This document shows, in pieces, positions 1-10,335 of a stretch of DNA of 64,000 bases; the first letter of the stretch is position 1, and each line of letters starts with the position of its first letter. The position numbers and the translations under genes are program-made. The DNA is from Punica granatum (lineage: Eukaryota > Streptophyta > Magnoliopsida > Myrtales > Lythraceae). The notes under the pieces are model-generated. The model saw nothing but the letters and a program-made list of their open reading frames with translations, had not been told where the DNA came from and searched no databases. Where the stretch lies: NCBI RefSeq assembly GCF_007655135.1, contig NC_045129.1:10416001-10480000 (forward strand), in the 5' to 3' direction.

Positions 1-243
1 GGGAAAGTGAAGTGGGGAACATATAACGAGGAGACGGGGCAGCAGGGCGCGTTATGACTAACGAGAAGACGACCCGACTTCTCTTCGTAAAATTGCTGAG
101 ATGTGAAGCTCATTTCTCGAAAGAAAAACTCATAAGCCATCTCTTCTCTTCTCTTCTCTTCTCTTCTCTTCATTCGCTCTGTTTCGCTCTGTTTTCCGGA
201 GGTTGTATGGTTGATCTTGATCGATTGCAGTTAACGAAAGAAA
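1..243 (+). promoter_or_regulatory. Upstream region and 5' leader of helicase copy 1
   Basis: This is non-coding sequence before the chosen ATG at 244. It holds a pyrimidine-rich stretch (141-170) typical of plant 5' leaders and an upstream ATG at 207 that overlaps the main start. I see no convincing TATA box inside the 243 bases, so the core promoter may lie before the window start. Confidence 0.45.
141..170 (+). repeat. (CTCTT)6 microsatellite
   Basis: Six perfect copies of CTCTT lie in the predicted 5' leader of copy 1. Such CT-rich tracts are common in plant leaders and mutate in length. Confidence 0.9.
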
Positions 244-272
244 ATGGGGTTTGTCTTTTCCAAGAAAGTTGA
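207..272 (+). other. Upstream ORF overlapping the copy 1 start codon
   Basis: An ATG at 207 opens a 21-codon frame ending at the TGA at 270-272. It overlaps the main ATG at 244 in another frame. If the transcript starts upstream of 207, scanning ribosomes would meet it first, so it could lower translation of the main frame. The same frame is open from an earlier ATG at 54. No conservation can be tested here. Confidence 0.35.
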
Positions 273-3200
273 AGGAGTCGTTGAAGGCGCTGAAGGGTCG
301 AGACGGAGAAGGCCGGCAGCCGTGGCCATAAACAGTGAGCCGAACTCTGTCCTTTCCAAGAAAGTTGAAGGAGTCGTTGAAGGCGCTGAAGGGTCGAGAA
401 GGAGAAGGCCAGCAGCCGTGGCCATAAACAGTGAGCCGAACTCTGTCCTTTCCAAGAAAGTTGAAGGAGTCGTTGAAGGCGCTGAGGGGTCGAGAAGGAG
501 AAGGCCAGCAGCCGTGGCCATAAACAGTGAGCCGAACTCTGTCCTTTCCAAGAAAGTTGAAGGAGTCGTTGAAGGCGCTGAAGGGTCGAGACGGAGGAGG
601 CCAGCAGCCGTGGCCATAAACAGTGAGCCGAACTCTGTCCTTTCCAAGAAAGTTGAAGGAGTCGTTGAAGGCGCTGAAGGGTCGAGAAGGAGAAGGCCAG
701 CAGCCGTGGCCATAAACAGTGAGCCGAACTCTGTCCTTTCCAAGAAAGTTGAAGGAGTCGTTGAAGGCGCTGAGGGGTCGAGAAGGAGAAGGCCAGCAGC
801 CGTGGCCATAAACAGTGAGCCGAACTCTGTCCTTTCCAAGAAAGTTGAAGGAGTCGTTGAAGGCGCTGAAGGGTCGAGACGGAGGAGGCCAGCAGCCGTG
901 GCCATAAACAGTGAGCCGAACTCTGTCCTTTCCAAGAAAGTTGAAGGAGTCGTTGAAGGCGCTGAAGGGTCGAGAAGGAGAAGGCCAGCAGCCGTGGCCA
1001 TAAACAGTGAGCCGAACTCTGTCCTTTCCAAGAAAGTTGAAGGAGTCGTTGAGCTGAACGACATAGTCTTCTCGTGGTCCATCGAAGACATCTCCAACGG
1101 AAACCTCTACAAGAACCAGGTTTTTGCTTGCTTCCGTTGATTAATTTTGTTTACTTATCACTTTCCTAATTAGTCCTTCCATGGCGTAGCTGTTGAAGGG
1201 TTATTTCCATCATTTCCGCCTTACAAAACCTTTTTTCCGCAAAAATATGCTTGATCACCAACCAGGACTTCCCTTTTGTTAGGTGTGTGAGATACCAGAG
1301 AGATTTCCTTCGGTGGAGAACTATCTCGGGTCATTCGTGTACCCTTTGCTGGAAGAAACGCGAGCTGAAATATACTCTGGAATGGAGGGGATCTCTACCC
1401 TACCTTATGCCAGAGTCATGCGATTCGAGGAGTGCAAGCCCTATGGGAAGAACTTTTTTGAAGTTAAGGTCGATTCCTGGAGAAACAGATCGAGCAAGCG
1501 GGGGAAGGAACCATACAAGATGTTGCCTGGAGACGTATTGATTTTAACTGATTCAGTACCGAAAACAGTTTCCGATCTGCAGAGGATGGGCAGGATATGG
1601 CCATTTGCATCTGTTACTAAAATCTCCGATGACAAGAGTGAAGGAGATTTCGCATTGGTAGATTTTAAAGTAGTCACAGGGAAGAAAATGGGAGATATAA
1701 ACTTGAAAGAGAGGCAGTTATTTGCGATTTCATTGTGTGTGAACTTGACTACTAACATAAGGATATGGACGGCTTTGCACTTGAGTCGTAACTGGAATGT
1801 CCTAAAGGAAGTTTTGTGCACTCATTCTTCGGTAAGTATATCGTGTGTGAGAGTCTGAATTTCAAGTTGATTATGCATTTGGAAGGTTTTTGCTTTTGCA
1901 ATTAATATGGTAACAGATTATTTTGTTTTCCCTATTTCTTTTTTTCCGCTCTGCTTCTTAATGAAAAAGATACTTTCGCTCTGGGATAACTTTCCAGCTT
2001 CCGATCTTATATTTGTTGATTGGCAGGGTGAGGAGGAATGCAGTCTCTGCACTGTCCAGAGTGATGACTTTTGCAGAGAGAATCTCAAGGGGAAGTTATT
2101 GAACGATCTGAACGAGAGCCAAGCGGAAGCAATCCTTACATGTCTTCGTAAGATCCGCTGTCAGCGTAAGCCAGTGCTGGAACTCATATGGGGCCCACCA
2201 GGCACCGGGAAAACGAAAGCGACTGCTATTATGCTCTTGAACCTCCTAAGAATGAAGTGCAGGACTGTTGTCTGTGCCCCCACCAATGTTGCTGTAACTG
2301 AAATTGCCTCCCGGGTGGTACACCTCATGAGAGGGTCAGCTTCCTTAGGAGATGTTCTTCTCTTCGGAAACAAGGAGCGGCTCAAGGTGGAAGGCTTGGA
2401 AGTTGAAGACATATGCTTGCATAATCGTGTTAAGAGAATCACAGAATGCACTGCCCCGACAACAGGGTGGAAGTATTGCATATCTTCTGCAATAACCTTT
2501 CTCAGTGATCCTCTTCTTCAGTACAATATTCCATCGGGAGAGAAACTCTGTGAGAGAAAATCGCTACTCGAGTTTTTGAGGGAGAGATTCTTGGATATTG
2601 TGAAGCCTCTCAAGAGATGCTTCTATACCTTGTGTACTCAGATACATGCAAGTTATGTACCGAAGCATATCGTTCATAAGATCACAGAGCTTCTTGGCCA
2701 TCTCGAATCATTCAGTGATTTATTATCTGGAGAGAATTTGGTTTTCTTCTCTCAAAGATTGGGGGAGGCATTTTCATGCCAATCGAAGGACAAGTGTTTG
2801 GCCGGAGCTCTAACAGGCCCCTTGTCTATGCTATACTTGAAGAGATCTGAGTGCCTCGCTGCCTTAAAATCGGTTCAGGATTCTCTTAACAGGTGGGAGA
2901 TCCCTTCCTTTAAGAGTGAGTACAAGATAAAGGAGTTCTGCTTTCAATCGGCTTCTTTGATTTTTTGCACGGTCTCCACAACTTTCAAGCTGCACTCTCT
3001 GGATATGAAGCCGCCACAGTTGTTGGTGATCGATGAAGCTGCTCAGCTGAAAGAATGTGAGTCGGTGATTCCACTCCAACTTCTCGGACTTAGACATGCT
3101 ATACTTATTGGGGATGAGTGTCAATTACCTGCTGTTGTAAAGAGTGATGTACGTAAAGGTTTAAAGCCAAGTTTAATATTTTCATGGAAAATTGGGTTAG

Positions 3201-4567
3201 TTTTTTATCAGAAATATTTATTGTCAATCTGCTTTCATAGGTTTCAAAAGAGGCCCGTTTCGGTCGAAGTTTATTTGAGAGATTGAGTTCCCTAGGAAAG
3301 CTGAAGCATCCACTCAATGTGCAGTACAGAATGCACCCATCAATAAGTTGCTTTCCAAATCAGACATTCTATGACGGCCAAATTCGCGATGGCCCAAAAG
3401 TAACGCATGAAAGTTACTCAAAGCAATATCTACCGGGGCTGATGTTCGGCTCATTTTCATTCATAAATGTTTCTGAGGGAAGGGAAGAGCGCGAAGTTAA
3501 TGGATCAAGTCTGAGAAACCCTGTAGAGGCCGATGTCGCTGCTCAGATTTTGAGAAATCTTTATGAAGGTACTTCTAAGCTGATAGTAGGAAACTTCTGC
3601 AAGTAATCATTTAGGGAAAATCATGATACCATTGAATTTTGATGTGTACCCATAAACTTTTGGGAACTGAAAATTGGGAATATGATGACATTTTGTTAAT
3701 ATTCTAATATCATCTGTAACAATTTTTGATCGCCTGTGCAAACATTGTTAGTTACTGATTAATTTGACTTGCATTTGTATGAAAGCTTCCTAAATTTAAT
3801 CACTTACGGCCTAAGCTGACAGTCTGTCCTCTCTCTGTTTGTTTATTTGTAGCATGGAGCTTGTCATTGAAGGAGAATCTCAGTGTCGGGATAATATCAC
3901 CTTATGCTGCTCAGGTTGGAGCGATTAGTGAAAGGCTTGGCAAGAAATATGAATATTCTGATGGCTTCACGGTCACTGTAAACTCAGTGGATGGGTTCCA
4001 AGGCAGAGAGCAGGACATAGTTATCTTATCCACTGTAAGATCGAACCACCAGGGATCTATTGGGTTCTTGGCTAACCCAAATCGAACGAATGTTGCTCTA
4101 ACCCGTGCAAGGTTGCTCCCTCGTCAGCTCGAGTTGCTTCCGTTTCTGGAAAGCCGTTTTCCATTTAATAGTTTTTTGTCTCCTTGAAAATCAAAGAAAT
4201 TTTTTAAAAGAATATATTTTCTGAAAGAGTTTTCACACGGAAAAATGTCTTGTTTGAAAGTTATGAAAAAATATAGCTTGTCGTGAATTTCTTACATTTG
4301 CTTGTATGTATAATTTGATGGTTTTTTCAGATACTGTCTTTGGATTCTGGGGAACCAAAGAACTCTGCGGGGGAGTTCAACAGTGTGGGAAGCATTGGTT
4401 TACTATGCTATCGATCGTCGGTGTTTCTTCAATGCAGATGATGATGAAGGATTAGCAAAGACGATCTTGAAAGCTAAGACAAAGTACAATCAGCTCGATG
4501 ATTTGCTCACCTCATGCAATGTACTCTTCAGAGATGCGAAGTGGAAGGTCTGAAATAGCTTATCCCC

Positions 4568-4604
<37 letters not shown>

Positions 4605-5471
4605 GTACTTTTTTCCATAAAGCAAATTTGTTGCTACCTCAGGACCTCAGTTAAACAAAACGGACGTAAAAGACCTCAGTTGCACGGTTAAACAAGTGGA
4701 GACCAGAGGGCTTATAAGCTGCCAAGTCCTCTTCTAGTCTCCGACCTGGGAATCCATGCATCATCGTATTGACTTGTTCCGTTGTTGAATTATTGTAATT
4801 TCAGGTCATTTTAGGAGAGGATTTCCGTCAGTCTTTCCGGAAGTTGGCGTCGAGCCGCACAAGGTCATCAGTGATGAACCTTCTCATGAAGCTCTCTAGT
4901 GGGTGGAGACCCAAGCGGAAAGTTGTCAACTTAATCTGCAAGAGCTCCTCTCAGATCGTAAAACAATTTAAGGCTGAGAACCTCTATATCTTATGTACAG
5001 TGGACATTGAGAAGGAAAGCGAATACACCCAAATCTTAAAGATATGGGATGTATTGCCCTTGGAAGATACTGCAAAAACAATCGAACATCTCGATGGTAT
5101 ATACATGAGATTCAGTGATGAATATGTCAGTCGTTGCAAGGAGAAGCGTTTCGAAGGGTATGTCCAGTATCACTTGTGAAATTTTAGCATTAATAACAGC
5201 ACTAGTTTTCTCAAAAATTGCTTAGGCTCAGTTTGGTTTCGGAAGATGATTCCAAAAAGAAAAGACTAGTTTAATGCTATTACTGCACAACAGATCTTCT
5301 GAGGTTGAATTTGATGCTCTCCTTGTGTGACAAGTAATTGCTTTCATATTGCCTTTTTACAGAGATCTCCAGGTTCCAATTTCTTGGGAGACTCCATTTG
5401 ATTTTTTCCGTCGGGGAGATTCTTTGGGCGAAAATAGTGAAGGTGCTAAAGATTCTCAACTGTACACATAG
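244..5471 (+). CDS. Sen1-like SF1 helicase (copy 1, first half, ends at premature stop)
   Basis: Eight exons are inferred from GT-AG borders, reading phase and alignment to copy 2: 244-1119, 1283-1831, 2027-3148, 3241-3568, 3853-4111, 4331-4547, 4805-5157 and 5363-5471. They give about 1,270 residues. The order is a repetitive N-terminus (292 residues), a Sen1-like N-terminal region starting at [10 protein letters not shown], Walker A GPPGTGKT (about residue 531), Walker B DEAAQL, GDECQLP (copy 2 has GDERQLP), QYRMHP, VDGFQG and VALTRAR. All core SF1 motifs are present, so this half could be a working RNA/DNA helicase of the Sen1/Upf1 group. The frame then stops at TAG 5469-5471, where copy 2 has CAG. 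In full-length relatives a second UvrD-like helicase follows, and here that part is decayed. Single-helicase relatives exist in plants, so a truncated product is possible. The ATG at 244 was chosen because it is the first in frame with the conserved start region. Confidence 0.75.
262..1053 (+). repeat. 96-bp coding minisatellite, 8 full units plus a partial ninth
   Basis: The marker AAGAAAGTTGAAGG recurs at 262, 358, 454, 550, 646, 742, 838, 934 and 1030, exactly 96 bases apart. Each unit encodes 32 residues with the basic run [11 protein letters not shown] and the acidic stretch EGVVEGAEG. Unit variants follow the order A-B-C-A-B-C-A-B: A has GAGACGGAG, B has GAGAAGGAG, C has GAGGGGTCG. This implies that blocks of three (288 bp) were duplicated. 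The array sits in exon 1 of copy 1, and copies 2 and 3 carry only a single related stretch ([10 protein letters not shown]). Confidence 0.95.
4568..4604 (+). repeat. (TG)n(TA)n microsatellite in intron 6 of copy 1
   Basis: A compound dinucleotide tract lies just after the donor site of exon 6. It has no evident role. Confidence 0.9.
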
Positions 5472-5600
5472 CGTTCAAAGGTGAAGGACAGCTTGCTGTT
5501 GATAAAATTCTATTCACTGTCATCTGGCACAATCAATCATTTGCTATCTGACATAGATGGGAATAAAGTGGCGCTCCCATTCGAAGTGACTAAGGAATAG

Positions 5601-5928
5601 TGTTGGAGATGGATCAAAGCTGAAGGTTGTCCAGCAGAAGGCAGACTTCAAGTTTCGAGTTGTTTTGGAAGACAGTCAAGGATTATGCAGAAGACAAACT
5701 AGTTTTATGTGTTTTATTTCAGTTGTTTAGTTCCTGGTTTGTAGGGATGTTAAAAGCGTATTTGACAGTTATCAAGATGTATTGACAGTTACTTTTACTG
5801 TCCTTTATGTTTTTCAGTTTTTCTATGGTGTAAAAATAACTTTGCAGACAAGTTAATGAAAATGTGCGTTTTTCCTTCAACTTCTATCCATTCTATTCAT
5901 CTGCTACGTTTCTTTATTAACATTATCA
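5601..5928 (+). repeat. Copia 5' LTR
   Basis: 328 bp, TGTTGG...TTATCA. It aligns along its whole length with 10005-10335. By eye I count about 25 substitutions plus a few short gaps, roughly 8% divergence, so the insertion is not recent. Confidence 0.92.
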
Positions 5929-6052
5929 GTAGTATCAGAGCTATAAATAATCTTGAGGGACCTGTGAATGAGTGTTTGAGAGATCTGTGAGTGATCCTAG
6001 TTACTTGAAAGTCGTGTGAGCTTTGAGTAAATCTCTTTTCAGTCAGTATAAG

Positions 6053-7000
6053 ATGGAGGCAGGTTTGAGTAGCATGTCTGCCATAGCACCACTAGTATTT
6101 GATGGAGAGAACTACCATGCATGGGCTGTAAAGATGGCAGCCTACATGGAAGGCAGTGATTTGTGGGAAGCAATAGAGCAGAATTATGAAGTAACCTCTC
6201 TTCCTGACAACCCAACCATGAATCAAATCAGGTATCACAAGGAGAGAACCACCAGAAAAGCTAAGGCAAGGTTATGTCTTTATGTCGCAATTTCTCCTAT
6301 TTTCACTAGAATCATGAGACTTGTTTCTGCAAAGGAAATTTGGGGTTTTCTTAAAGCTGAATATGAAGGAGATGAGAAAGTTAGAAGCATGAAAGTGTTG
6401 AATTTAATGAGAGAGTTTGAGAGACAGCGGATGGATGAGAGTGAGTCTGTGAATGAATATTATGAAAAGTTGATAAATATAACAAATAAAATCAGGATTC
6501 TTGGGTCAAAGATGAAGGATGAGAGACTTGTGCATAAAATTTTGGTGTCTTTGCTAGAAAAATTTGAAGCAACCATAGCTTATCTGGAAAACACCAAGGA
6601 TCTGTTTGATATTAAGTTGGCTGAGTTGCTAAGTGCTCTCCAAGCACAGGAGCAGAGAAGAAATATGAGGTGCAAAGGAACTTTGGAGGGAGTAATGCAG
6701 ACCAGGCTAAAGATTAATGCTAGAGAGAAAGGAAAGAAGTGGCATAATCAGAAGGGAAATGCAGAAGATTCAAAAGCACAAGTGAGGGAAAGAAGTTGCA
6801 GTGGAGTTGATCAAAAAGAAAAAGGAAAGCAATATGCTAGTTACTCTCCCTGTCAACACTGTGGGAAGAAGGGATACCCTTCTTTTAAGTGTTCGAGAAA
6901 GCCAAATGTAAAGTGTAGAAGCTGGGGCATATTGAGAAAATTTTTAGAGAAAGTGGTCAGAGGCAAGGAGGAGAAGCTCAAGTGGCAGTCAGGAGGTTGA
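6053..7000 (+). pseudogene. Copia gag remnant
   Basis: The frame is open to TGA at 6998-7000. It contains the plant copia gag start (DGENYHAW), a conserved helical region with KEIWGFLKAEYEG, and one zinc-knuckle-like motif CQHCGKKGYPSFKC. The histidine expected in the CCHC knuckle is tyrosine here. The following protease region is in another frame, so a frameshift separates gag from pol. Confidence 0.85.
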
Positions 7001-7009
7001 GCAACTTTT

Positions 7010-8250
7010 TGTTGCTTCTTGTTTCAACACAACTGGAGCAAGAGATGGTTGGCTCATATATAGTGGTTGCACAAACCATATGTCAAATAACAAAAGCTTG
7101 TTTCAGGAGCTAGATTCCACTGTGAAGTCTCAGGTGAGGATTGGCAATGGTGAATACATTTCAGTGGAAGGGAAAAGAGATGTTGTCATCGGGAGTAACA
7201 GGTGCAAGAGTAATCTATGATGTTCTTTATGTTCCTGAAATCGACCTAAATCTCCTGAGTGTGAGTCAGTTACTAAGCAAGGGATATAAGGTTGTTTTTG
7301 AAGGTGAGTGCTGCTTGATCACAGACTCAAAGGGCTAGGAATTGTTTAAAGTTCCTATGAAGGGTAAGTGCTTCTCCCTTGATCCACCTGAAAAGGAGCA
7401 TTTGGCCATGAGAACATAAGAGGTTGCTGCAAAATTATGGCACAAAAAGCTAGGCCACTTCAATTACAAAGACATGATCCTTATGCAAAGGCAGGAAATG
7501 GCAGAAGGACTACCAATATTGAAGGAGAAAGATTCAACCTGCAAGGCTTGTCTTCTTGGCAAGCAAAACATATTGCCATTTAAAGGATCCAACTGGAGAG
7601 CAACTGAGAAGCTAGCACTGGTTCACACAAATATATGTGGACCAATGTCTGAAGCCTCCTTAAGTGGCAGGATGTATTTTCTAATTTTCGTGGATGATAT
7701 GAGTAGGATGAGCTGGATTTTCTTTTTGAAAGCAAAAACTGAGGTAACTGAAGTGTTTGAAAAGTTTAAGAGCTATGTTGAGAATCATTGTGGCAGAAAG
7801 ATAATGAAGTTAAGATCAGATAATGGGACTGAGTTCACATCCAGTAAGTTCAAGACTGTGTGTGAAATTGCTGGGATTGAGCACCAGTTTACTGTCCTTT
7901 ATTCACCTTAACAAAATGGGGTGAGTGAAAGGAAAAATAGAAGCATCATGGAGATGGCTAGGTGTCTCATGCACGAGAAAGAGCAACCTAAAAAGTTCTA
8001 GGCACAGGCAGCAAATACTGCTATATTTCTGCTCAATAGATTTCCAACTAAGGCTGTGGAAGGTAAAACACCCTATGAGGCATGGTATGGTGTTAAACCA
8101 GTGGTGAAGAATCTTAGAGTGTTTGGATGCTTGTGTTATTCTCATGTTCCACAGACAAAAAGGGCAAGTTGGATGAGAAGTCTGAGCCTGTATATTTGTT
8201 GGCTATAGTAGTCTGAAGGTTATTGAGTCTTTCAACCTCAGACTGAGAAA
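7010..8250 (+). pseudogene. Copia protease and integrase remnant
   Basis: The protease region reads WLIYSGCTNHM near 7050. The catalytic aspartate of the usual D-S-G is tyrosine. The integrase has the HH-CC zinc region (KLWHKKLGHF, CKACLLGK) and the core. The first catalytic aspartate is replaced by asparagine (HTNICGP near 7625); RSDNGTEF and the glutamate in VSERKNR remain. Stops occur at 7336, 7418, 7909 and 7999, and frameshifts near 7200 and 8150. Confidence 0.85.
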
Positions 8251-9990
8251 GTGATTGTGAGTAGAGATGTGGTGTTTTTGGAGGAAGAAAAGTGGAGTTG
8301 GAACAGCAAGAACCAAGTGAAGTCATCAGTTAGTTATCCACAGCAACCAGAAGTTCCAATTAGTGCAGATGACTGGATTGATGAGATGACAGATGATGAA
8401 CCAGTAAGGGGAACCAGGCCTCTCGCTGAGATCTATCAAAGGAGCAACGTTGCAGTCTTTGAACCTGCAAATTTTGAAGAAGCTTATGAAGATCAAAAGT
8501 GGGTTGAGGCCATGAGAGAAGAAATGATGATGATTGAGAAAAATGGGACTTGGCAATTGACAAATAGGCCTCGAGACATGAAGGTTATAGGAGTAAAGTG
8601 GGTTTACAGAATCAAATTGAACCCTGATGGTTTTGTGAACAAGTTTAAGGCTAGACTAGTTGTGAAGGGCTATGCACAAGTATGTGGAGTTGACTATTCT
8701 GAGACCTTTGCTACAGTGGCAAGATTGGATACTATAAGATTGCTGCTTGCTATTGCAGCACAGAAGAGTTAGAAAATCTTCCAACTAGATGTGAAGTCAG
8801 CATTTTTAAATGGAGTGCTCGAGGAAGAGATATATGTGGAGCAACTAGAAGGATTTGTTGTTAAGGGTACTGGAGACAAAGTATATAGACTTTTAAAGGC
8901 CTTTTATGGCTTGAAATAAGCACTAAGGGCCTGGTACAACAAGATTGATGGCTATTTGCAGAACTTGGATTTTGAAAGAAGCCTGAGTGAGTTCACTCAT
9001 TATGTAAAGAAGGAAGGAGTGGATGTTGTAGTTTTGTCACTTTATGTAGATGACTTACTGGTGACTGTAAATAATGAGCATCAAGTTGAGAAACTGAAGG
9101 TTGATCTGATGAAAAAGTTTGAAATGACAGACCTGGGAGAAATGGCATTTTTCTTGGGCATGGAGATTCATCAAAGAGACCATGGAGTGTTTGTTTGCCA
9201 AAGGAAGTATTTGAAGCAGATACTGAAGAGATTTGGGATGGAAGAGTGTAGAAGTGTAAGCACTCCGATGAACTTAAAAGAGAAATTGCAGAAAGGTGAT
9301 GGTGCAGAAGCAACTGATGCTACAGCCTATAGAAGTCTAATTGGTTGTCTTGTGTACTTAACTGCAACAAGGCCAGCCATTATGTTTGCAGTAAGTGCTC
9401 TCTCGAGGTTCATGAATTGTGCAAGTGAATTGCATTTGGTTGCAGCAAAAAGGGTGGTGAGGTATCTTAAGTGCACTACCACTTTTGGAATAAAGTTCAC
9501 TAAGGGAAACCAGTTCAAGCTCGGTGGCTTTTCTGACAGTGATTGGGCTGGTTATGTAGATGACATGAGAAGCACATCTAGGTATTGTTTCACTCTTGGC
9601 TCAGGATGTTTTTCATGGAGTTCAAAGAAGCAAGATGTCGTTGCTCAGTCGACTGCAGAAGTTGAATTCATGGTTGCTACTGCAGCATGTAATCAGGCTA
9701 TTTGGCTGAGAAAACTTCTGATGGATTTGGGATTTCAACAAGAAGAACTAACTCAGATATCTGTGGATAATCAAGACACTCTGGCTATCTCATAGAACTC
9801 AGTTTTTCATGGTAAAACTAAGCATGTTAAAGTGAAGTTTTTCTACTTGAGAAAAGCGCAGGAAGCTGGACATGTTAAGCTGGTATATTGCAAGACTGAG
9901 GATTAGTTGGCTGATATCTTTACTAAGGCATTCTCAGTTACCAAGTTTGAGTGGCTTAGGGAGAGAATTGGAGTTTATAGCAGCTTCTGA
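8251..9990 (+). pseudogene. Copia reverse transcriptase and RNase H remnant
   Basis: The reverse transcriptase begins at KWVEAMREEM and includes [20 protein letters not shown] and the catalytic YVDD (near 9043-9054). RNase H retains SDSDWAG and the AQSTAEVEF region, where the usual AQSSAEAEY signature is altered. Stops at 8770 (from TGG), 8917 (from CAA), 9793 and 9904 break the frame. It ends near 9990, just before the polypurine tract. Confidence 0.88.
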
Positions 9991-10004
9991 TCCAAGGAGG
10001 AGAA

Positions 10005-10335
10005 TGTTAGAGATAGATCAAAGCTAAAGGTTGTCCAGCATAGGCAGACATCAAGTTTCGAGTTGTTTTGCTAGAAGACAGTCAAGGATTATGCAGAAGA
10101 CAGACTAGTTTTATGTGTTTTATTGCAGTTGTTTAGTTCCAGGTTTGTGGGGATGTTAAACAAGTGTATTTGACAGTTATCAAGTTGTATTGACGGTTAC
10201 TTTTACTGTCCTTTATGTTTTCAGTTTTTCTGTGGTGAAAAAATAACATTGCAGATAAGTTAATGAAAGTGTGTGTTTTTCCTTCAACTTCTATCCATTA
10301 TGTTCATATGCTACATTTCTTTATTAACATTATCA
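10005..10335 (+). repeat. Copia 3' LTR
   Basis: 331 bp, TGTTAG...TTATCA, preceded by the polypurine tract AAGGAGGAGAA and followed by the 3' target copy AACAA. Host sequence resumes at 10336 as a helicase exon. Confidence 0.92.

Larger units (their letters stand above)
5601..10335 (+). mobile_element. Ty1/copia LTR retrotransposon inserted in copy 1
   Basis: This is a complete but dead element of 4,735 bp. Two LTRs (TG...CA) flank a degraded primer-binding site (TAGTATCAGAGC, 5930-5941, like the tRNA-Met type), gag, protease, integrase, reverse transcriptase and RNase H in copia order, with a polypurine tract at about 9992-10004. The flanks AATAG and AACAA are a degraded 5-bp target duplication. 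Copy 2 shows the uninterrupted site (AAGGAACAGCGCGAG), which fixes the insertion inside the codon run K-E-Q of the helicase. Many in-frame stops and at least two frameshifts make it non-autonomous. Confidence 0.95.

Noticed and set aside
231..1097. Minus-strand open frame of 288 codons over the minisatellite
   Set aside because: It is opened by the repeat length being a multiple of three. The plus-strand frame joins to the conserved Sen1-like region, the minus frame to nothing.
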